Counted from the stretch's first letter, positions 42,242 to 53,009 are shown. The stretch: DNA of 64,000 bases from Marinoscillum sp. (GCA_024305105.1 JAMWZA010000001.1:1-64000), one strand, 5' to 3'. A program made the numbers and translations. The notes: a model not told the origin generated them from the sequence alone.

Positions 42242-45200
42242 TGATACCTAGTGAGTATGTTCTTACCATGGGGAAGTTTCCTGGGCCTCCTCTTACTCCT
42301 CCACCTTGACTGGTCTCAGGGTCAATTCCTTCAAAATTTGAGAACACAAATGGATTTTGCACATCTGCATAGATTCGTAAATTATCTATGAAAGAGATGG
42401 CATCTCTTTTGAAAGTATATCCAAGCGTAATGTTCCTGATTCGAAGAAAAGAAGCATTTTCCAACAGGTAGTCACTAAGAACAGGCAATCCAAGAGCAAA
42501 TTCATCATAAGCGTACCCTGGCAGAGTGCCATCTGGGTTGGTGGTACTCCAAACATCAGCCATATCGGTGGTACTGCTTTGCAAGCCTCCAAGGAAGTTT
42601 GGTAGATTGGTCCAATCTCTGGCGAAATTGCGCTTTTCTAGCCCAAATCGGCCATAGGCAAAGACATTCAATTCAAACTGCTTATACCTAAAAGTATTCC
42701 CTAATCCGAGATATACTTTTGGAAAAGGAGACCGCATCACTACATCAGCCACCGAGAGCGTATCGTCCCCATTTTGGTCTATAAAGATTGGAGAACCCGG
42801 ATATCGGGCTCTCTCTGGTTGATAGGTTGGCGCCTCATCTCCAATCTGTAATAAATCATTTTGAGTTTCAAAAACGTATATCGCACCTACATAATCATCT
42901 TCCTTCTGGTAAGGAGCTAATACCTCACCATCTGCGTAAGATTTCCATCGGGTCTCAAATCGTGACGCGTTGAAGGTAGTAGACCACTCAAAATCCTGCC
43001 GCTGAATGTTAACAGTATTCAGTGTCACATCAACCCCACGGTTCACCTGGTGACCATCGTTGACAGGAACCTGAGCAAGGAATGAAAGCGGTGGTGCTGG
43101 AATCGTTCTTAAAATCTGAGTAATATCTTTCTGGAAGAAGTCTACCGAGCCATTGATACGTCCTCTGAAAAAATCAAAATCCAAAGCGATATTCTTCACA
43201 ATAGTCTTTGGCCAGGTCAGGTTTGGCCAGTTTATTCCCTGCAATACGTAAGGAGTAATCAAATTGGTACTGTTAAATGGAATCGTTGATCCATCAGGAC
43301 CAAACACCCGATAAAGTGTATTTGCACTGACCGCATCTTCATCACCCAACACACCATAACTAGCCCTGATTTTCAATAGCTCTATCCCATTAACAGAGGA
43401 TAAGAAAGACTCATTAGAAATTTTCCAGCCTATAGAAGCTGAAGGAAATCCTGAAAATTTGTTGCCTTCATGAAATTTGTCTACTCCATCGAATCGGTAA
43501 GACAAGCTCAACAAATACCTGTCCAGAAAATCAAAATTAGTCCTGGCAAATAAGGAACGCCTTTCCTCCTCAAACTTATTAGAGAAAATCAATCGAGTTC
43601 CATCCGAAGCTGCTACATTGGTATTCCTTACCCCATCGTGTGTTCCGGATGAACTGGAGTACTGCAGCCCAAAACCTTCGCTTTGCTCTAGGTACCTTCC
43701 CACTCCGACGATCCCGTCCATACTAATTGACTCACCGAAATCTGGTGTTACATTAAATACCGCTTCCATCGTATGGTAATCGCGCTGTTGGTCAGACAAA
43801 GAACCACGTGATTGATTCAACTGATTGTAGAAGGTAGTTGAAGGTATATAGAAATCCCTTTTCGAGATTTCATGATTGTTACCATAAATTAGCTTGGCAG
43901 AAAGAAGTGAAGGAACTATGTCTATGTCAAATGACACATTACTAAGAACAGCACTGCTCTTTGTTTGATCTTCGATATCCAATAAAGAAACTGGATTTCC
44001 AGTCAACGCAAACCGCGTATAATCCCCGCTCTCATCTCTTACATCCAATATGCTGGGGTAAGCCAGTGCGGCCTGTACAGCTCCATAACCCTGAGACCCG
44101 CCACCACCAGACTGAACTCCTGCAGTTGAGTTGCCGTAAAAATTTCGATTAGCATTAATACTTGTGCTTAAACTAATGCGTTCTGAGAGGCTAAATTTCA
44201 GATTCGCTCTGCCACTATACCTCGTCAGTCCAGAGTTAACCACGGTACCTTGCTGATTAAAGTAATTACCAGAGAAGTAATAATTAACACGATCAGTTCC
44301 TCCATTGACTGTAAGCGAATGATTGTCAATACTTCCGTCTCTCAAAACTTCATTCAACCAATCTGTACCATCACCAGTGCCATTAATTTCAGCTGGAGTA
44401 TAAGGCGCAGAGTACGGTGTAGGTTGGCCAACTCCAAATGGGATCATTCCATTTTGGAATAAAAAACGATCTCTTCCCAACTCAGAAATGTATTTCTTAT
44501 ACTGACGGGCATTTAACGGCTTCAGGTAAGGCATATTCTGCACGTATGACCTGCTGGCATTATAGCTAACATCCATTCTTCCAGCTTTACCATCTTTAGT
44601 GGTAATTAGAATCACACCATTAGCAGCATTCACACCGTAAATAGCAGCACTGGCATCTTTCAATATCTCAACCGATTTTATATCATCTGGATTCAATCCG
44701 GCGAGGCCTCCCCGGTTCACACCGCTAAAAGTAAAAGTACCATTGCCGGGCTCATTACCAGAGGTAGGCATAATCACACCATCTATGACAATCAGAGGGG
44801 AACCACCCCCTCGAATGGATAAATTAATACTTCCACCGGGCTCAGAACTGTTCTGTACGGTTTGTAATCCTGCTGCCCTTCCAAAAAGCATTTCTGGAAC
44901 TGATGAATTAGCCGCCTTGGGCACATCATCTATGGCTACTTTCGCAATTGAGGTAGTCAAATCCTTTCTGGAAGTAGATCCATAACCCACCACAACCACT
45001 TCGTCAAGAGAAGAAATATCTGGTCTCATGTCAATAGTTATTAATTGACGTCCATTCAATGGGACTTCTCTTTGCTCATATCCGACAAACGACACGACCA
45101 AAACCTCATTCAAGTCATTCACTGATAATTTGAACTGCCCAGACACATCTGTAATGGTCCCATTGGATGTCCCCTTGACTGCAACCGTAGCTCCCGGTAA

Positions 45201-45329
45201 CCCACTACCACTCTCATCAAATACCTCACCAGTTACAGTGACAGACTGTGCGACCACCTCATGAACACATAGAAGGCATGTAAGCAATAGAATAAAACCA
45301 ATCTCCTTGAATTGAAAAAGTGTTCTCAT
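42228..45329 (-). CDS. SusC/RagA family TonB-linked outer membrane protein
   Basis: CarboxypepD_reg-like N-terminus, DEVVVVGYGS, plug SVEILKDASAAIYGVNAANGVILITTK. Confidence 0.96.
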   Translation of the reverse strand: MRTLFQFKEIGFILLLTCLLCVHEVVAQSVTVTGEVFDESGSGLPGATVAVKGTSNGTITDVSGQFKLSVNDLNEVLVVSFVGYEQREVPLNGRQLITIDMRPDISSLDEVVVVGYGSTSRKDLTTSIAKVAIDDVPKAANSSVPEMLFGRAAGLQTVQNSSEPGGSINLSIRGGGSPLIVIDGVIMPTSGNEPGNGTFTFSGVNRGGLAGLNPDDIKSVEILKDASAAIYGVNAANGVILITTKDGKAGRMDVSYNASRSYVQNMPYLKPLNARQYKKYISELGRDRFLFQNGMIPFGVGQPTPYSAPYTPAEINGTGDGTDWLNEVLRDGSIDNHSLTVNGGTDRVNYYFSGNYFNQQGTVVNSGLTRYSGRANLKFSLSERISLSTSINANRNFYGNSTAGVQSGGGGSQGYGAVQAALAYPSILDVRDESGDYTRFALTGNPVSLLDIEDQTKSSAVLSNVSFDIDIVPSLLSAKLIYGNNHEISKRDFYIPSTTFYNQLNQSRGSLSDQQRDYHTMEAVFNVTPDFGESISMDGIVGVGRYLEQSEGFGLQYSSSSGTHDGVRNTNVAASDGTRLIFSNKFEEERRSLFARTNFDFLDRYLLSLSYRFDGVDKFHEGNKFSGFPSASIGWKISNESFLSSVNGIELLKIRASYGVLGDEDAVSANTLYRVFGPDGSTIPFNSTNLITPYVLQGINWPNLTWPKTIVKNIALDFDFFRGRINGSVDFFQKDITQILRTIPAPPLSFLAQVPVNDGHQVNRGVDVTLNTVNIQRQDFEWSTTFNASRFETRWKSYADGEVLAPYQKEDDYVGAIYVFETQNDLLQIGDEAPTYQPERARYPGSPIFIDQNGDDTLSVADVVMRSPFPKVYLGLGNTFRYKQFELNVFAYGRFGLEKRNFARDWTNLPNFLGGLQSSTTDMADVWSTTNPDGTLPGYAYDEFALGLPVLSDYLLENASFLRIRNITLGYTFKRDAISFIDNLRIYADVQNPFVFSNFEGIDPETSQGGGVRGGPGNFPMVRTYSLGINAKF

Positions 45330-45544
45330 ATTTTATTATTCAATAATGAAATGACAATTACTATTTGATAATCCAACTCTACCTGCCAGAGTGCTTTACA
45401 ACAATTCCCTTTAGAACCACTAGAAAGCAAGTATCCCTCAATGTTCAACCACCGTTCTGTAAATAGCAACTCATATTGGTTCCCCGGGATGACAAAGTAT
45501 AATTAGCTTCAAAGATGGTTAGTGCTGCTTGATAGCGGGTAAGA

Positions 45545-45576
45545 CAAATTCATTCGTTCGATAGGTCAAATTCATT
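45545..45576 (-). promoter_or_regulatory. Putative HTCS operator upstream of susC (22-bp-spaced direct repeat)
   Basis: caaattcatt at 45545 and 45567; minus strand AATGAATTTGACCTATCGAACGAATGAATTTGTC. Confidence 0.6.
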
Positions 45577-45716
45577 ATTACTAATATATTTTGATCTCAC
45601 ACCTCTTTTTTGACCAAAGTCCAATAAATCTTACTAGAATTTAAAACTTTACAATTTTTTCTCAGTTTACAAGACTCCAAATTGCGACTTTCGTTCTCGC
45701 ACAGAGCATACAGTTT

Positions 45717-48700
45717 ATGGGGAAACAATTCATGGGTGCATGTCTTAAGTGTACAAAAACGTTGGCCTTTTTAATTATCATTTTTAGTTCCAACAAACTA
45801 ATAGCACAGGAATCACGGTTTTTCACCAATATATCAACTACAGCTGGCCTATCATCCAACTCAGTTACGGCAATAGTTCAGGATGGAGAAGGATTCATAT
45901 GGATTGGCACTAAGAAAGGACTCAATAGGTTTGATGGAATCTCCTTCAAACATTATGACGCCAATAACTCCAGCCTGACATCTAATGACATCACCACATT
46001 AAGCGTAGATCAAAACGGAAAGCTTTGGGCAGGTTTCCTTAACGGAGGCGTGGAAGTTTACTCATCTCTGGAAGATGACTTTGTGATACCTGAAGGATCA
46101 AAGGTTAATGCAAATGAAACCGTCAATTCCATCTATACACACTCATCAGGAAATACATGGGTTCTTGCAGAAAGTGGGGCTTACATTTATAGTAGCGACA
46201 GCTCATGGGTTTTTCCCACTGATGACGAACTGATAAGTATATCAGAGTGGGACGGTGACCTGTGGGTCGGATCAATCGATGGCAAAATTTTAACAGCCAA
46301 TAAAACCCGTTTCGTTCATACGTACGAAATCCCAACGAAAGGAAGAGGAGCCATCAATAGAGTGTGGAGCCTATTACCTACATCCAATGAAGAAATGCTG
46401 GTGGGCACTCAAAGTGCTGGATTATACATTTTTAATAAGGAGACAGAACTCTTTTCTCCTCATCCCCAAATTGAAGCATCAATCATCCGTGGGCTCATGC
46501 TGGATAAAAACAAACACGTATGGGTAGGCACGGATGGCAATGGCGTTTACGAAATAGATGAAAAAGGCAGCATACATAATTATACACACTTATACGGTAA
46601 TGAAAACGCTATTGCCAGCAATGCGTTGACATCCATTCACGAGGATAAACAGGGCAATATTTGGTTCGGTACTGCATGGGATGGTATGAGTATATTGGAC
46701 CAACAATCAAAAGACTACAGATTTTATTACAGTGATTTTACAGGTGAAAAAAGTACTGGTGTTCTCAGTATTCTAAGTGATTCCAGCAGAATATGGCTTG
46801 GGTCGGATGGAGATGGACTTCACTCCTACCCTTCTCTTACTAATGAATTCCCACAAATCAATCAGTACCTTGGTCAAGGCTCCTATGTCCAATTTATCAA
46901 AGCAATTGATGACAATTATTGGATTGGTACGTTCAAAAAAGGGTTGTTTAAAATAAACCTAAACCGAAAAAAAGTAGTTCGGTTCGCTTATGATGAACAG
47001 AATCCCAACTCAATCTCTTACAACGATGTTCGTGATATAGTCAAACTTGATGACAGCAACTATCTGATAGCAACTTGGGGTGGAGGAGTGAACCTATACA
47101 ATGCTGACAAAGAAACATTCAAAACCCTCTCAATTGATGAAACCAACCTAACGCCTAAAAACACAGTAACAATTCATCACAATTCGCCATCAGAGGTTCT
47201 TGTAGGCACATTTAATGAAGGCCTATATCTATATGATCATAATGAGGAGTCCTTTTCTCGAATACATACACAAACAATCAAAAATTGCGTAGCACTTTTA
47301 TCAGATGCTAAAAATATATGGATTGGGACATGGGGAGAAGGCCTCTACAGAATGAATCGAAATTATGACTCCCTTGAAAAGTTATCCAATAGATTCATTT
47401 CTGATCACGAGACCATACTCTCATTACTGAAAGGCAGTAATAATGGAATAGTGTTTTCCACCAAAGAATCCGTGTTTCACATGTCCAAAAACCAAAGTGT
47501 GGAAGAAATTAAAGGACTAAAAGGTCAATATTATATAAATGCAGCCGCAAAAGACCCGTCAGGTAGATACTACTTTGGTCATAGAAAAGGAGCCATATCA
47601 TTCGAGAAAATCGACAGCTCAAAAACTGACAGCATTACACTAAAGCTACTGAGCATCGAATTATTTAACCAAAAACTCAACATGCCAGATGAAACTAACA
47701 AACCATTGGAGTTCAAGCATGACGAGAACGTACTTACATTTGAATATGCAGCACTAAACTTTCCCTCTTCAAAAGACATTCACTATCAGGTCAAAGTAGA
47801 TCCACTTCATAATGATTGGATTGAAATGGGAACAAATCGCTCACTTACACTAGCTAATCTTAACCCCAATAATTACACACTGCATGTCAGGGCAACTTCT
47901 GGAAAAAATGAAATAAGCCATGATTTTATCGTGCATAAACCATGGTGGTTAACCTGGTGGGCTATTTGCCTTTACTTTATAGCCTTTCTCGTATTACTCT
48001 ACCTGTTTCGAGTTTATTCAGTGAGACTGGAAAAGCTGAGATCAAGACTCAAACTAGAAAGGTTCAACACTCAAAAGGAAATAGAAATAGGCAAATTGAA
48101 GCAAAAGTTTTTTGTCAATATTTCGCATGAAATAAGAACCCCTTTGACACTTATAATGGGTGAAATTGAACGATTGATTGGTTCTTCTACAGTTAATCAG
48201 AAAATGGGTAAATCCATTTTCAACATTCGAGCAAACAGTAACTACATCATGCAACTGGTCAATGAGCTGCTTGACTATCGGAAGCTAGAATCCGAAGAGT
48301 TTAAATTACAGGTTGCCGAGGGCAATATCGTAAAATTTGCTAGAGAAATATTCCTTGCATTTCAACATTTGGCAGAGAATAAAGAGATAAACTACCATTT
48401 CGAATCAAGTCATGAGATAATAAATACATGGTACGACCGAGACCAATTGGAGAAAGTATTCTACAACCTGCTTTCAAATGCGTTCAAATACACCGAATCC
48501 GGCAAGTCAATAACCTTACAACTGACAAAAGATGCAAACCAGCTGGCCATTGAAGTAATCGATGAAGGAAAAGGCATCCAGGAAAATCAACTGAAAAATG
48601 TGTTCAAACGATTTTACCAAAGTGACAACAACAATCAAAACACCGAAACGGGATTTGGAATAGGGTTATCCATTGTAGCAGAAATTGTCAGGCTTCATAA

Positions 48701-49640
48701 AGGTAAAATCACCGTTGAGAGTCAGCTAAATCAAGGCTCTGCATTTAGAATACGCATACCTATTGGCAAAGAACACTTTTCTGAAGACCAGCTGTTAGGA
48801 AACTTCATCGATAGTGAATCCATCAAACTTTACAAGACGGAAGATCTCCTGAGTACGCGCTCCCAGGAGAATTTGGATCACGAGCACTCCATTCTTATTG
48901 TTGAAGACAACGAGGAAATCAGACGCTTCATTGCCGAAGTGTTACAAGAAAATTTCGTAGTTAAAACTGCTGCCAACGGGCAACTTGCGTTAGACTTGTT
49001 AGAAAACGAAGAGCTGCCAGATCTCATTATTTCGGATGTCATGATGCCTGAAATTGATGGGGTAACCCTGTTGAAAAAGGTAAAATCCAGTATCAACACG
49101 AGTCACATACCAATACTTCTGCTTACAGCGAGGACAGGTTTGATCTTTAAGAAGGAGGGCTACACCATTGGAGCAGACGATTACATTACCAAACCATTCA
49201 ACTCTTCTTTACTTAAAGCGCGGGTTAATAACATCATTCGCAACCGAATCCTGCTTCGGGACAAAATCCGAAATGAATACCTCACCAAAACAAGGGACAT
49301 TGATCTCCTCAATCCCGACGAGGAATTCCTTACGATGATCACAGACATAGTTGATAAGAATCTGGGCAGTGAAGAGTTGGATACAGGTCTGATATCTTCT
49401 GAGCTGGGCATGAGTCATTCTGTGGTTTATAAAAAACTAAAATCCCTCACTGGACTTACAATCGTTGAATTCATCCGGGATTACAGGCTCAGTCAGGGCG
49501 CCCGATTACTGACAGTGCATGGATTAACCGTCGCTGAGACCAGTTACAAAGTAGGGTTCTCAGATAAAAAGTATTTTAGCCAAATGTTCAAAAAGAAGTT
49601 TGGGCTTACCCCCACCGATTACGTGAAACAACATTCCTAA
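45717..49640 (+). CDS. Hybrid two-component system regulator (HTCS)
   Basis: Reg_prop propeller, Y_Y_Y, TM, HisKA (FFVNISHEIRTPLTLIMGE), HATPase, receiver, AraC HTH (YFSQMFKKKFGLTPTDYVK). Confidence 0.96.
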   Translation: MGKQFMGACLKCTKTLAFLIIIFSSNKLIAQESRFFTNISTTAGLSSNSVTAIVQDGEGFIWIGTKKGLNRFDGISFKHYDANNSSLTSNDITTLSVDQNGKLWAGFLNGGVEVYSSLEDDFVIPEGSKVNANETVNSIYTHSSGNTWVLAESGAYIYSSDSSWVFPTDDELISISEWDGDLWVGSIDGKILTANKTRFVHTYEIPTKGRGAINRVWSLLPTSNEEMLVGTQSAGLYIFNKETELFSPHPQIEASIIRGLMLDKNKHVWVGTDGNGVYEIDEKGSIHNYTHLYGNENAIASNALTSIHEDKQGNIWFGTAWDGMSILDQQSKDYRFYYSDFTGEKSTGVLSILSDSSRIWLGSDGDGLHSYPSLTNEFPQINQYLGQGSYVQFIKAIDDNYWIGTFKKGLFKINLNRKKVVRFAYDEQNPNSISYNDVRDIVKLDDSNYLIATWGGGVNLYNADKETFKTLSIDETNLTPKNTVTIHHNSPSEVLVGTFNEGLYLYDHNEESFSRIHTQTIKNCVALLSDAKNIWIGTWGEGLYRMNRNYDSLEKLSNRFISDHETILSLLKGSNNGIVFSTKESVFHMSKNQSVEEIKGLKGQYYINAAAKDPSGRYYFGHRKGAISFEKIDSSKTDSITLKLLSIELFNQKLNMPDETNKPLEFKHDENVLTFEYAALNFPSSKDIHYQVKVDPLHNDWIEMGTNRSLTLANLNPNNYTLHVRATSGKNEISHDFIVHKPWWLTWWAICLYFIAFLVLLYLFRVYSVRLEKLRSRLKLERFNTQKEIEIGKLKQKFFVNISHEIRTPLTLIMGEIERLIGSSTVNQKMGKSIFNIRANSNYIMQLVNELLDYRKLESEEFKLQVAEGNIVKFAREIFLAFQHLAENKEINYHFESSHEIINTWYDRDQLEKVFYNLLSNAFKYTESGKSITLQLTKDANQLAIEVIDEGKGIQENQLKNVFKRFYQSDNNNQNTETGFGIGLSIVAEIVRLHKGKITVESQLNQGSAFRIRIPIGKEHFSEDQLLGNFIDSESIKLYKTEDLLSTRSQENLDHEHSILIVEDNEEIRRFIAEVLQENFVVKTAANGQLALDLLENEELPDLIISDVMMPEIDGVTLLKKVKSSINTSHIPILLLTARTGLIFKKEGYTIGADDYITKPFNSSLLKARVNNIIRNRILLRDKIRNEYLTKTRDIDLLNPDEEFLTMITDIVDKNLGSEELDTGLISSELGMSHSVVYKKLKSLTGLTIVEFIRDYRLSQGARLLTVHGLTVAETSYKVGFSDKKYFSQMFKKKFGLTPTDYVKQHS

Positions 49641-49678
49641 TCACCTCTTAAGTGGAAACCATGCGGAAATTCTCCCAA

Positions 49679-49712
49679 AATGAATTTCCCCTACCCTTCT
49701 AAAGAATTCTTC
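49679..49712 (+). promoter_or_regulatory. Putative HTCS operator upstream of candidate glycan-binding lipoprotein
   Basis: AATGAATTTCCCCTACCCTTCTAAAGAATTCTTC, half-sites 22 bp apart. Confidence 0.5.
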
Positions 49713-49749
49713 TACCCACTGTGCACACCCTTTGTCGCATCTTAGCTTC

Positions 49750-49857
49750 ATGAGTAACAAGGGGATAATCAAGAAAATGTATGTCAGAGTTTGGGTTCTA
49801 GTTGTTGTCCTTACGGCGATGTTTGGTTCCATGATATACATGCTCTTGTCTGCATAA
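49750..49857 (+). CDS. Putative 35-aa single-TM small protein
   Basis: MSNKGIIKKMYVRVWVLVVVLTAMFGSMIYMLLSA*, basic N-terminus then hydrophobic helix. Confidence 0.4.
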   Translation: MSNKGIIKKMYVRVWVLVVVLTAMFGSMIYMLLSA

Positions 49858-49910
49858 GTGCCATACACCCTGTTTTACTCATTTAAACTATTCAACAATT
49901 TTAAATTAAC

Positions 49911-51101
49911 ATGAAGATGATTAAGAAGTTAAATTTTCCATTACTGATTGCAGTCTTCGGACTGTGCCTGTGGTCTGGATGTAGTGAAGAAGAGCCTACA
50001 CCGCCTCCAGCGGAGCCCACTATCACTACAGCTTTACCTGATGGGGCAGATACTCCATTTGTTGGAACCACTGTTATGATTACGCTCAATCTTGCTGCAG
50101 AAGCTGGATTAAGCACTTTGTACTTAGATGACAATAGCATCAATACATTTACTGGTACCGAAACGGAAGCTACAATCGTTCACGAGCAATTCATCGGTAG
50201 TGAAGACCCAATAGAGCTGGTTTTCTCAATTGAAGATGCGCTAGGAATAAAAGCGACCGCTGCAACAGTCACTTTGAATCCCGTTGAAAATCCAGCTATA
50301 GGCTTCCTTCTTGTCGATTTCTCAGGAACCTCGTCAGGTAACGATACCAAAGAAGTAGCTAGCTGGGATACTAGAACCATTTGGACAATGGGGATTTCAG
50401 GTAAAATTGGAAGCACAGCTACAATTGAAAATGTAGCTGGACAGGGTAAAGTAGCACAATTTGCAGCTACGAACCCTGATCCGAATGAAACAAACAAAGT
50501 GCTTAAATACACAAAAGACCAAGGAGCAACTTCAAGTGGTGCTTGGGGTGGATGGACCAATTTTATCATTGGATTAGAAAGTGCAGTACCTACCGAAGAG
50601 ACATCTGAACTAGCGAAATATGACTCTGCAAGCAACACCCTGGTAGCTGGCTCAAGAGTAGTAGCAGTAGATGTTTATTATGATGCCACGGTAGATCAGG
50701 ATTTTACATGGTCAGACATAGCTACGTTTGAAGATGCAGGCGACATCTGGAATTCGGATGTTACTAAAGGGTTGAAGATTGATGCCGTTTTAGGTAGCTA
50801 TGAGATTCACGCTAACAATGAGGTCGGATACGATAATCAAGGATACTACATAAGCTACAGCGGATACGTTCCAGAACCCAATAAATGGGTAACTGTCAAA
50901 TTCAATCTATTAGATGAAGGAAGAACAGCATTCTTCTATGACAATAGAAATGAAGACAACACCTCAAGCTCCGTAGGACCAGACATGGTCGATTGCATCA
51001 ACTTAAAGGTTTCTCCTGGATACGATGCCTCTAGTGGTGGAGATGGAATCGATACCAATCCAATCTACTTCAGAAACTTAAGAATAATCAACGCAGAATA
51101 A
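49911..51101 (+). CDS. Lipoprotein, candidate surface glycan-binding protein
   Basis: Lipobox LWSGC, EEEPTPPPAEPT linker, beta-rich repeats, position in PUL. Confidence 0.7.
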   Translation: MKMIKKLNFPLLIAVFGLCLWSGCSEEEPTPPPAEPTITTALPDGADTPFVGTTVMITLNLAAEAGLSTLYLDDNSINTFTGTETEATIVHEQFIGSEDPIELVFSIEDALGIKATAATVTLNPVENPAIGFLLVDFSGTSSGNDTKEVASWDTRTIWTMGISGKIGSTATIENVAGQGKVAQFAATNPDPNETNKVLKYTKDQGATSSGAWGGWTNFIIGLESAVPTEETSELAKYDSASNTLVAGSRVVAVDVYYDATVDQDFTWSDIATFEDAGDIWNSDVTKGLKIDAVLGSYEIHANNEVGYDNQGYYISYSGYVPEPNKWVTVKFNLLDEGRTAFFYDNRNEDNTSSSVGPDMVDCINLKVSPGYDASSGGDGIDTNPIYFRNLRIINAE

Positions 51102-51181
51102 TCGTAGTACTTCTTCTAATATATCATAAAACCAGGCACAATTGTGGCTGGTTTTTTGTTAATAGCTCCCTGAAAAAGCAA

Positions 51182-51352
51182 ATGGACTATCTCGGCATCA
51201 TTAAATTTACCGTAGGCATTATTGGTTTCGGCTATTCCCTAGCACACATCGCACGAAGTAAAAAACCTTCATGCTTCAGAAGAGGTCTGATGATTTTTTT
51301 GATCACCACATTAATCTTAGTTAGTCTAATGGTGACGCCATATTTGATGTGA
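51182..51352 (+). CDS. Putative 56-aa small membrane protein
   Basis: MDYLGIIKFTVGIIGFGYSLAHIARSKKPSCFRRGLMIFLITTLILVSLMVTPYLM*, two hydrophobic segments. Confidence 0.4.
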   Translation: MDYLGIIKFTVGIIGFGYSLAHIARSKKPSCFRRGLMIFLITTLILVSLMVTPYLM

Positions 51353-51452
51353 TCCAACGGCTGAAACTTGGTTTTATACAGAGCCTTAAAAACAAACTCA
51401 ACTATCATTTGAAATTAGAAGATCACCCGTTTTAAACCATTTTAATGACCTT

Positions 51453-51488
51453 AATCAAATTTACCCTACTCCTCAAATGAATTTGTCA
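51453..51488 (+). promoter_or_regulatory. Putative HTCS operator upstream of CE4/SGNH/GH2 operon
   Basis: AATCAAATTTACCCTACTCCTCAAATGAATTTGTCA, AATTT cores 22 bp apart. Confidence 0.6.
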
Positions 51489-51540
51489 GCCTTCAAAAAG
51501 CCCTTCTAACCTTAGATTGCCTTATCATTTAATCAGCCAA

Positions 51541-52284
51541 ATGAAATACGCAATTCAAGTACTTTATCTCGCCCTCCTATTTGGGCTAAGACTTAGCAGT
51601 TCCGGTCAACCCCCTACCGAAGAAAAGGTAGGAGTTTCTGAACATTGGAAGGTGCTTAACGCTACCCACCCCCATCATTGTATTTTAACTGGAGATCCAT
51701 CATCCAAAAAAATAGCCCTCACCTTCGATGATGGACCAACCGAACTCACTGCGAAGGTCCTGGATACGCTTGAGAAATACGCAGCTAAAGCCACTTTCTT
51801 TTGGTTGGGGCAAAACATCCTCCAGCATCCACATTTTGTAAAAAATGCCGCGCAGACACATCAAATAGCAAATCACAGTTGGGATCATAAAAATGGCTTT
51901 AAAACCGCACCAGCAACCGTATTGACGACTCAAATAGCGCCCACAAACCAACGGTTAATCAGCCTTGGGATTAAACCTGCCACCTACTACAGACCTCCAT
52001 TTGGTGCGGTTACAGAAAAGCAAATCAAGTATCTGGCAGAACATGGGATCACCACGGTCTTATGGTCTCTGTCTACACTGGATTGGGATACAGAACGGAA
52101 TTCCACAAATCAAATATTCTCAAGATTCAAAGAGCATATCCACAATGGAGCTATCGTACTCCTCCATGACCGCACATTCAATGATGACGGTCAGAGCATG
52201 CTCAATGCATTGAGTCAAATACTTGTGTATGGCCAGAAAGCTGGATATGAATTTGTCACGCTTAATGAACTTCTTATTAAATGA
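51541..52284 (+). CDS. Polysaccharide deacetylase (NodB/CE4 family)
   Basis: IALTFDDGPTELTAKVLDTL; QIANHSWDH; TYYRPPFGAV. Confidence 0.94.
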   Translation: MKYAIQVLYLALLFGLRLSSSGQPPTEEKVGVSEHWKVLNATHPHHCILTGDPSSKKIALTFDDGPTELTAKVLDTLEKYAAKATFFWLGQNILQHPHFVKNAAQTHQIANHSWDHKNGFKTAPATVLTTQIAPTNQRLISLGIKPATYYRPPFGAVTEKQIKYLAEHGITTVLWSLSTLDWDTERNSTNQIFSRFKEHIHNGAIVLLHDRTFNDDGQSMLNALSQILVYGQKAGYEFVTLNELLIK

Positions 52285-53009
52285 AAACATCTTATATAAG
52301 CAATAAGCTACTACTTATTTGGCTACTTCTAAGCGCAGGACTGTCAGGATGCACTCAAAACCTTCCTATCAAATCCTCTAATAAATGTAGTGTCCAATAC
52401 CCTTCGTTAGATACGATTATCACTTCACATACCGAGTTTACTAAATCACACTATCCAAAGAGAATCAAGGCATTCATGCTGGACACCTTAGCGAAGGGAG
52501 ACATAATTATGTTGGGAAACAGTCTCACTGAGCATGGAGGGAATTGGGCAGATAAATTGCAAAATAGTAAAGTGAAAAATCGAGGTATTAAAGGGGATAA
52601 TACCTATGGCATTTTGGCAAGGCTTGATGAAATCATTTGTGCCAACCCAAGTAAAGTTTTTATGATGATCGGAACCAATGATTTATGGCTCCCTGACAGC
52701 CCTGAGCAAATTGTAGAAAACATTCAGGCCATTGTGAAACGCTTGAATCAGTCAGAAAACACCAATATTTATGTACAGACCTTAATGCCGGTAGAATCAG
52801 GTCATGAAATGACTGGAAAAATCATTGACATAAACAATATACTTCGATCCATGGATCATCTAGGCTTTACACTCATCGATATCAACCTCGAAATGGCTGA
52901 TAACAATGGTGCCTTACCAAACGAATTCACAACAGACGGAGTGCACCTGACTTCTTTAGCATATCAACATTGGTCATCACTTCTAAAACCTTACGTCAAT
53001 CATGAGTAG
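52281..53009 (+). CDS. SGNH/GDSL-like hydrolase lipoprotein
   Basis: Lipobox LSGC; MLGNSLTEHG; MIGTNDLW; TDGVHLTSLAYQ. Confidence 0.9.
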   Translation: MKTSYISNKLLLIWLLLSAGLSGCTQNLPIKSSNKCSVQYPSLDTIITSHTEFTKSHYPKRIKAFMLDTLAKGDIIMLGNSLTEHGGNWADKLQNSKVKNRGIKGDNTYGILARLDEIICANPSKVFMMIGTNDLWLPDSPEQIVENIQAIVKRLNQSENTNIYVQTLMPVESGHEMTGKIIDINNILRSMDHLGFTLIDINLEMADNNGALPNEFTTDGVHLTSLAYQHWSSLLKPYVNHE

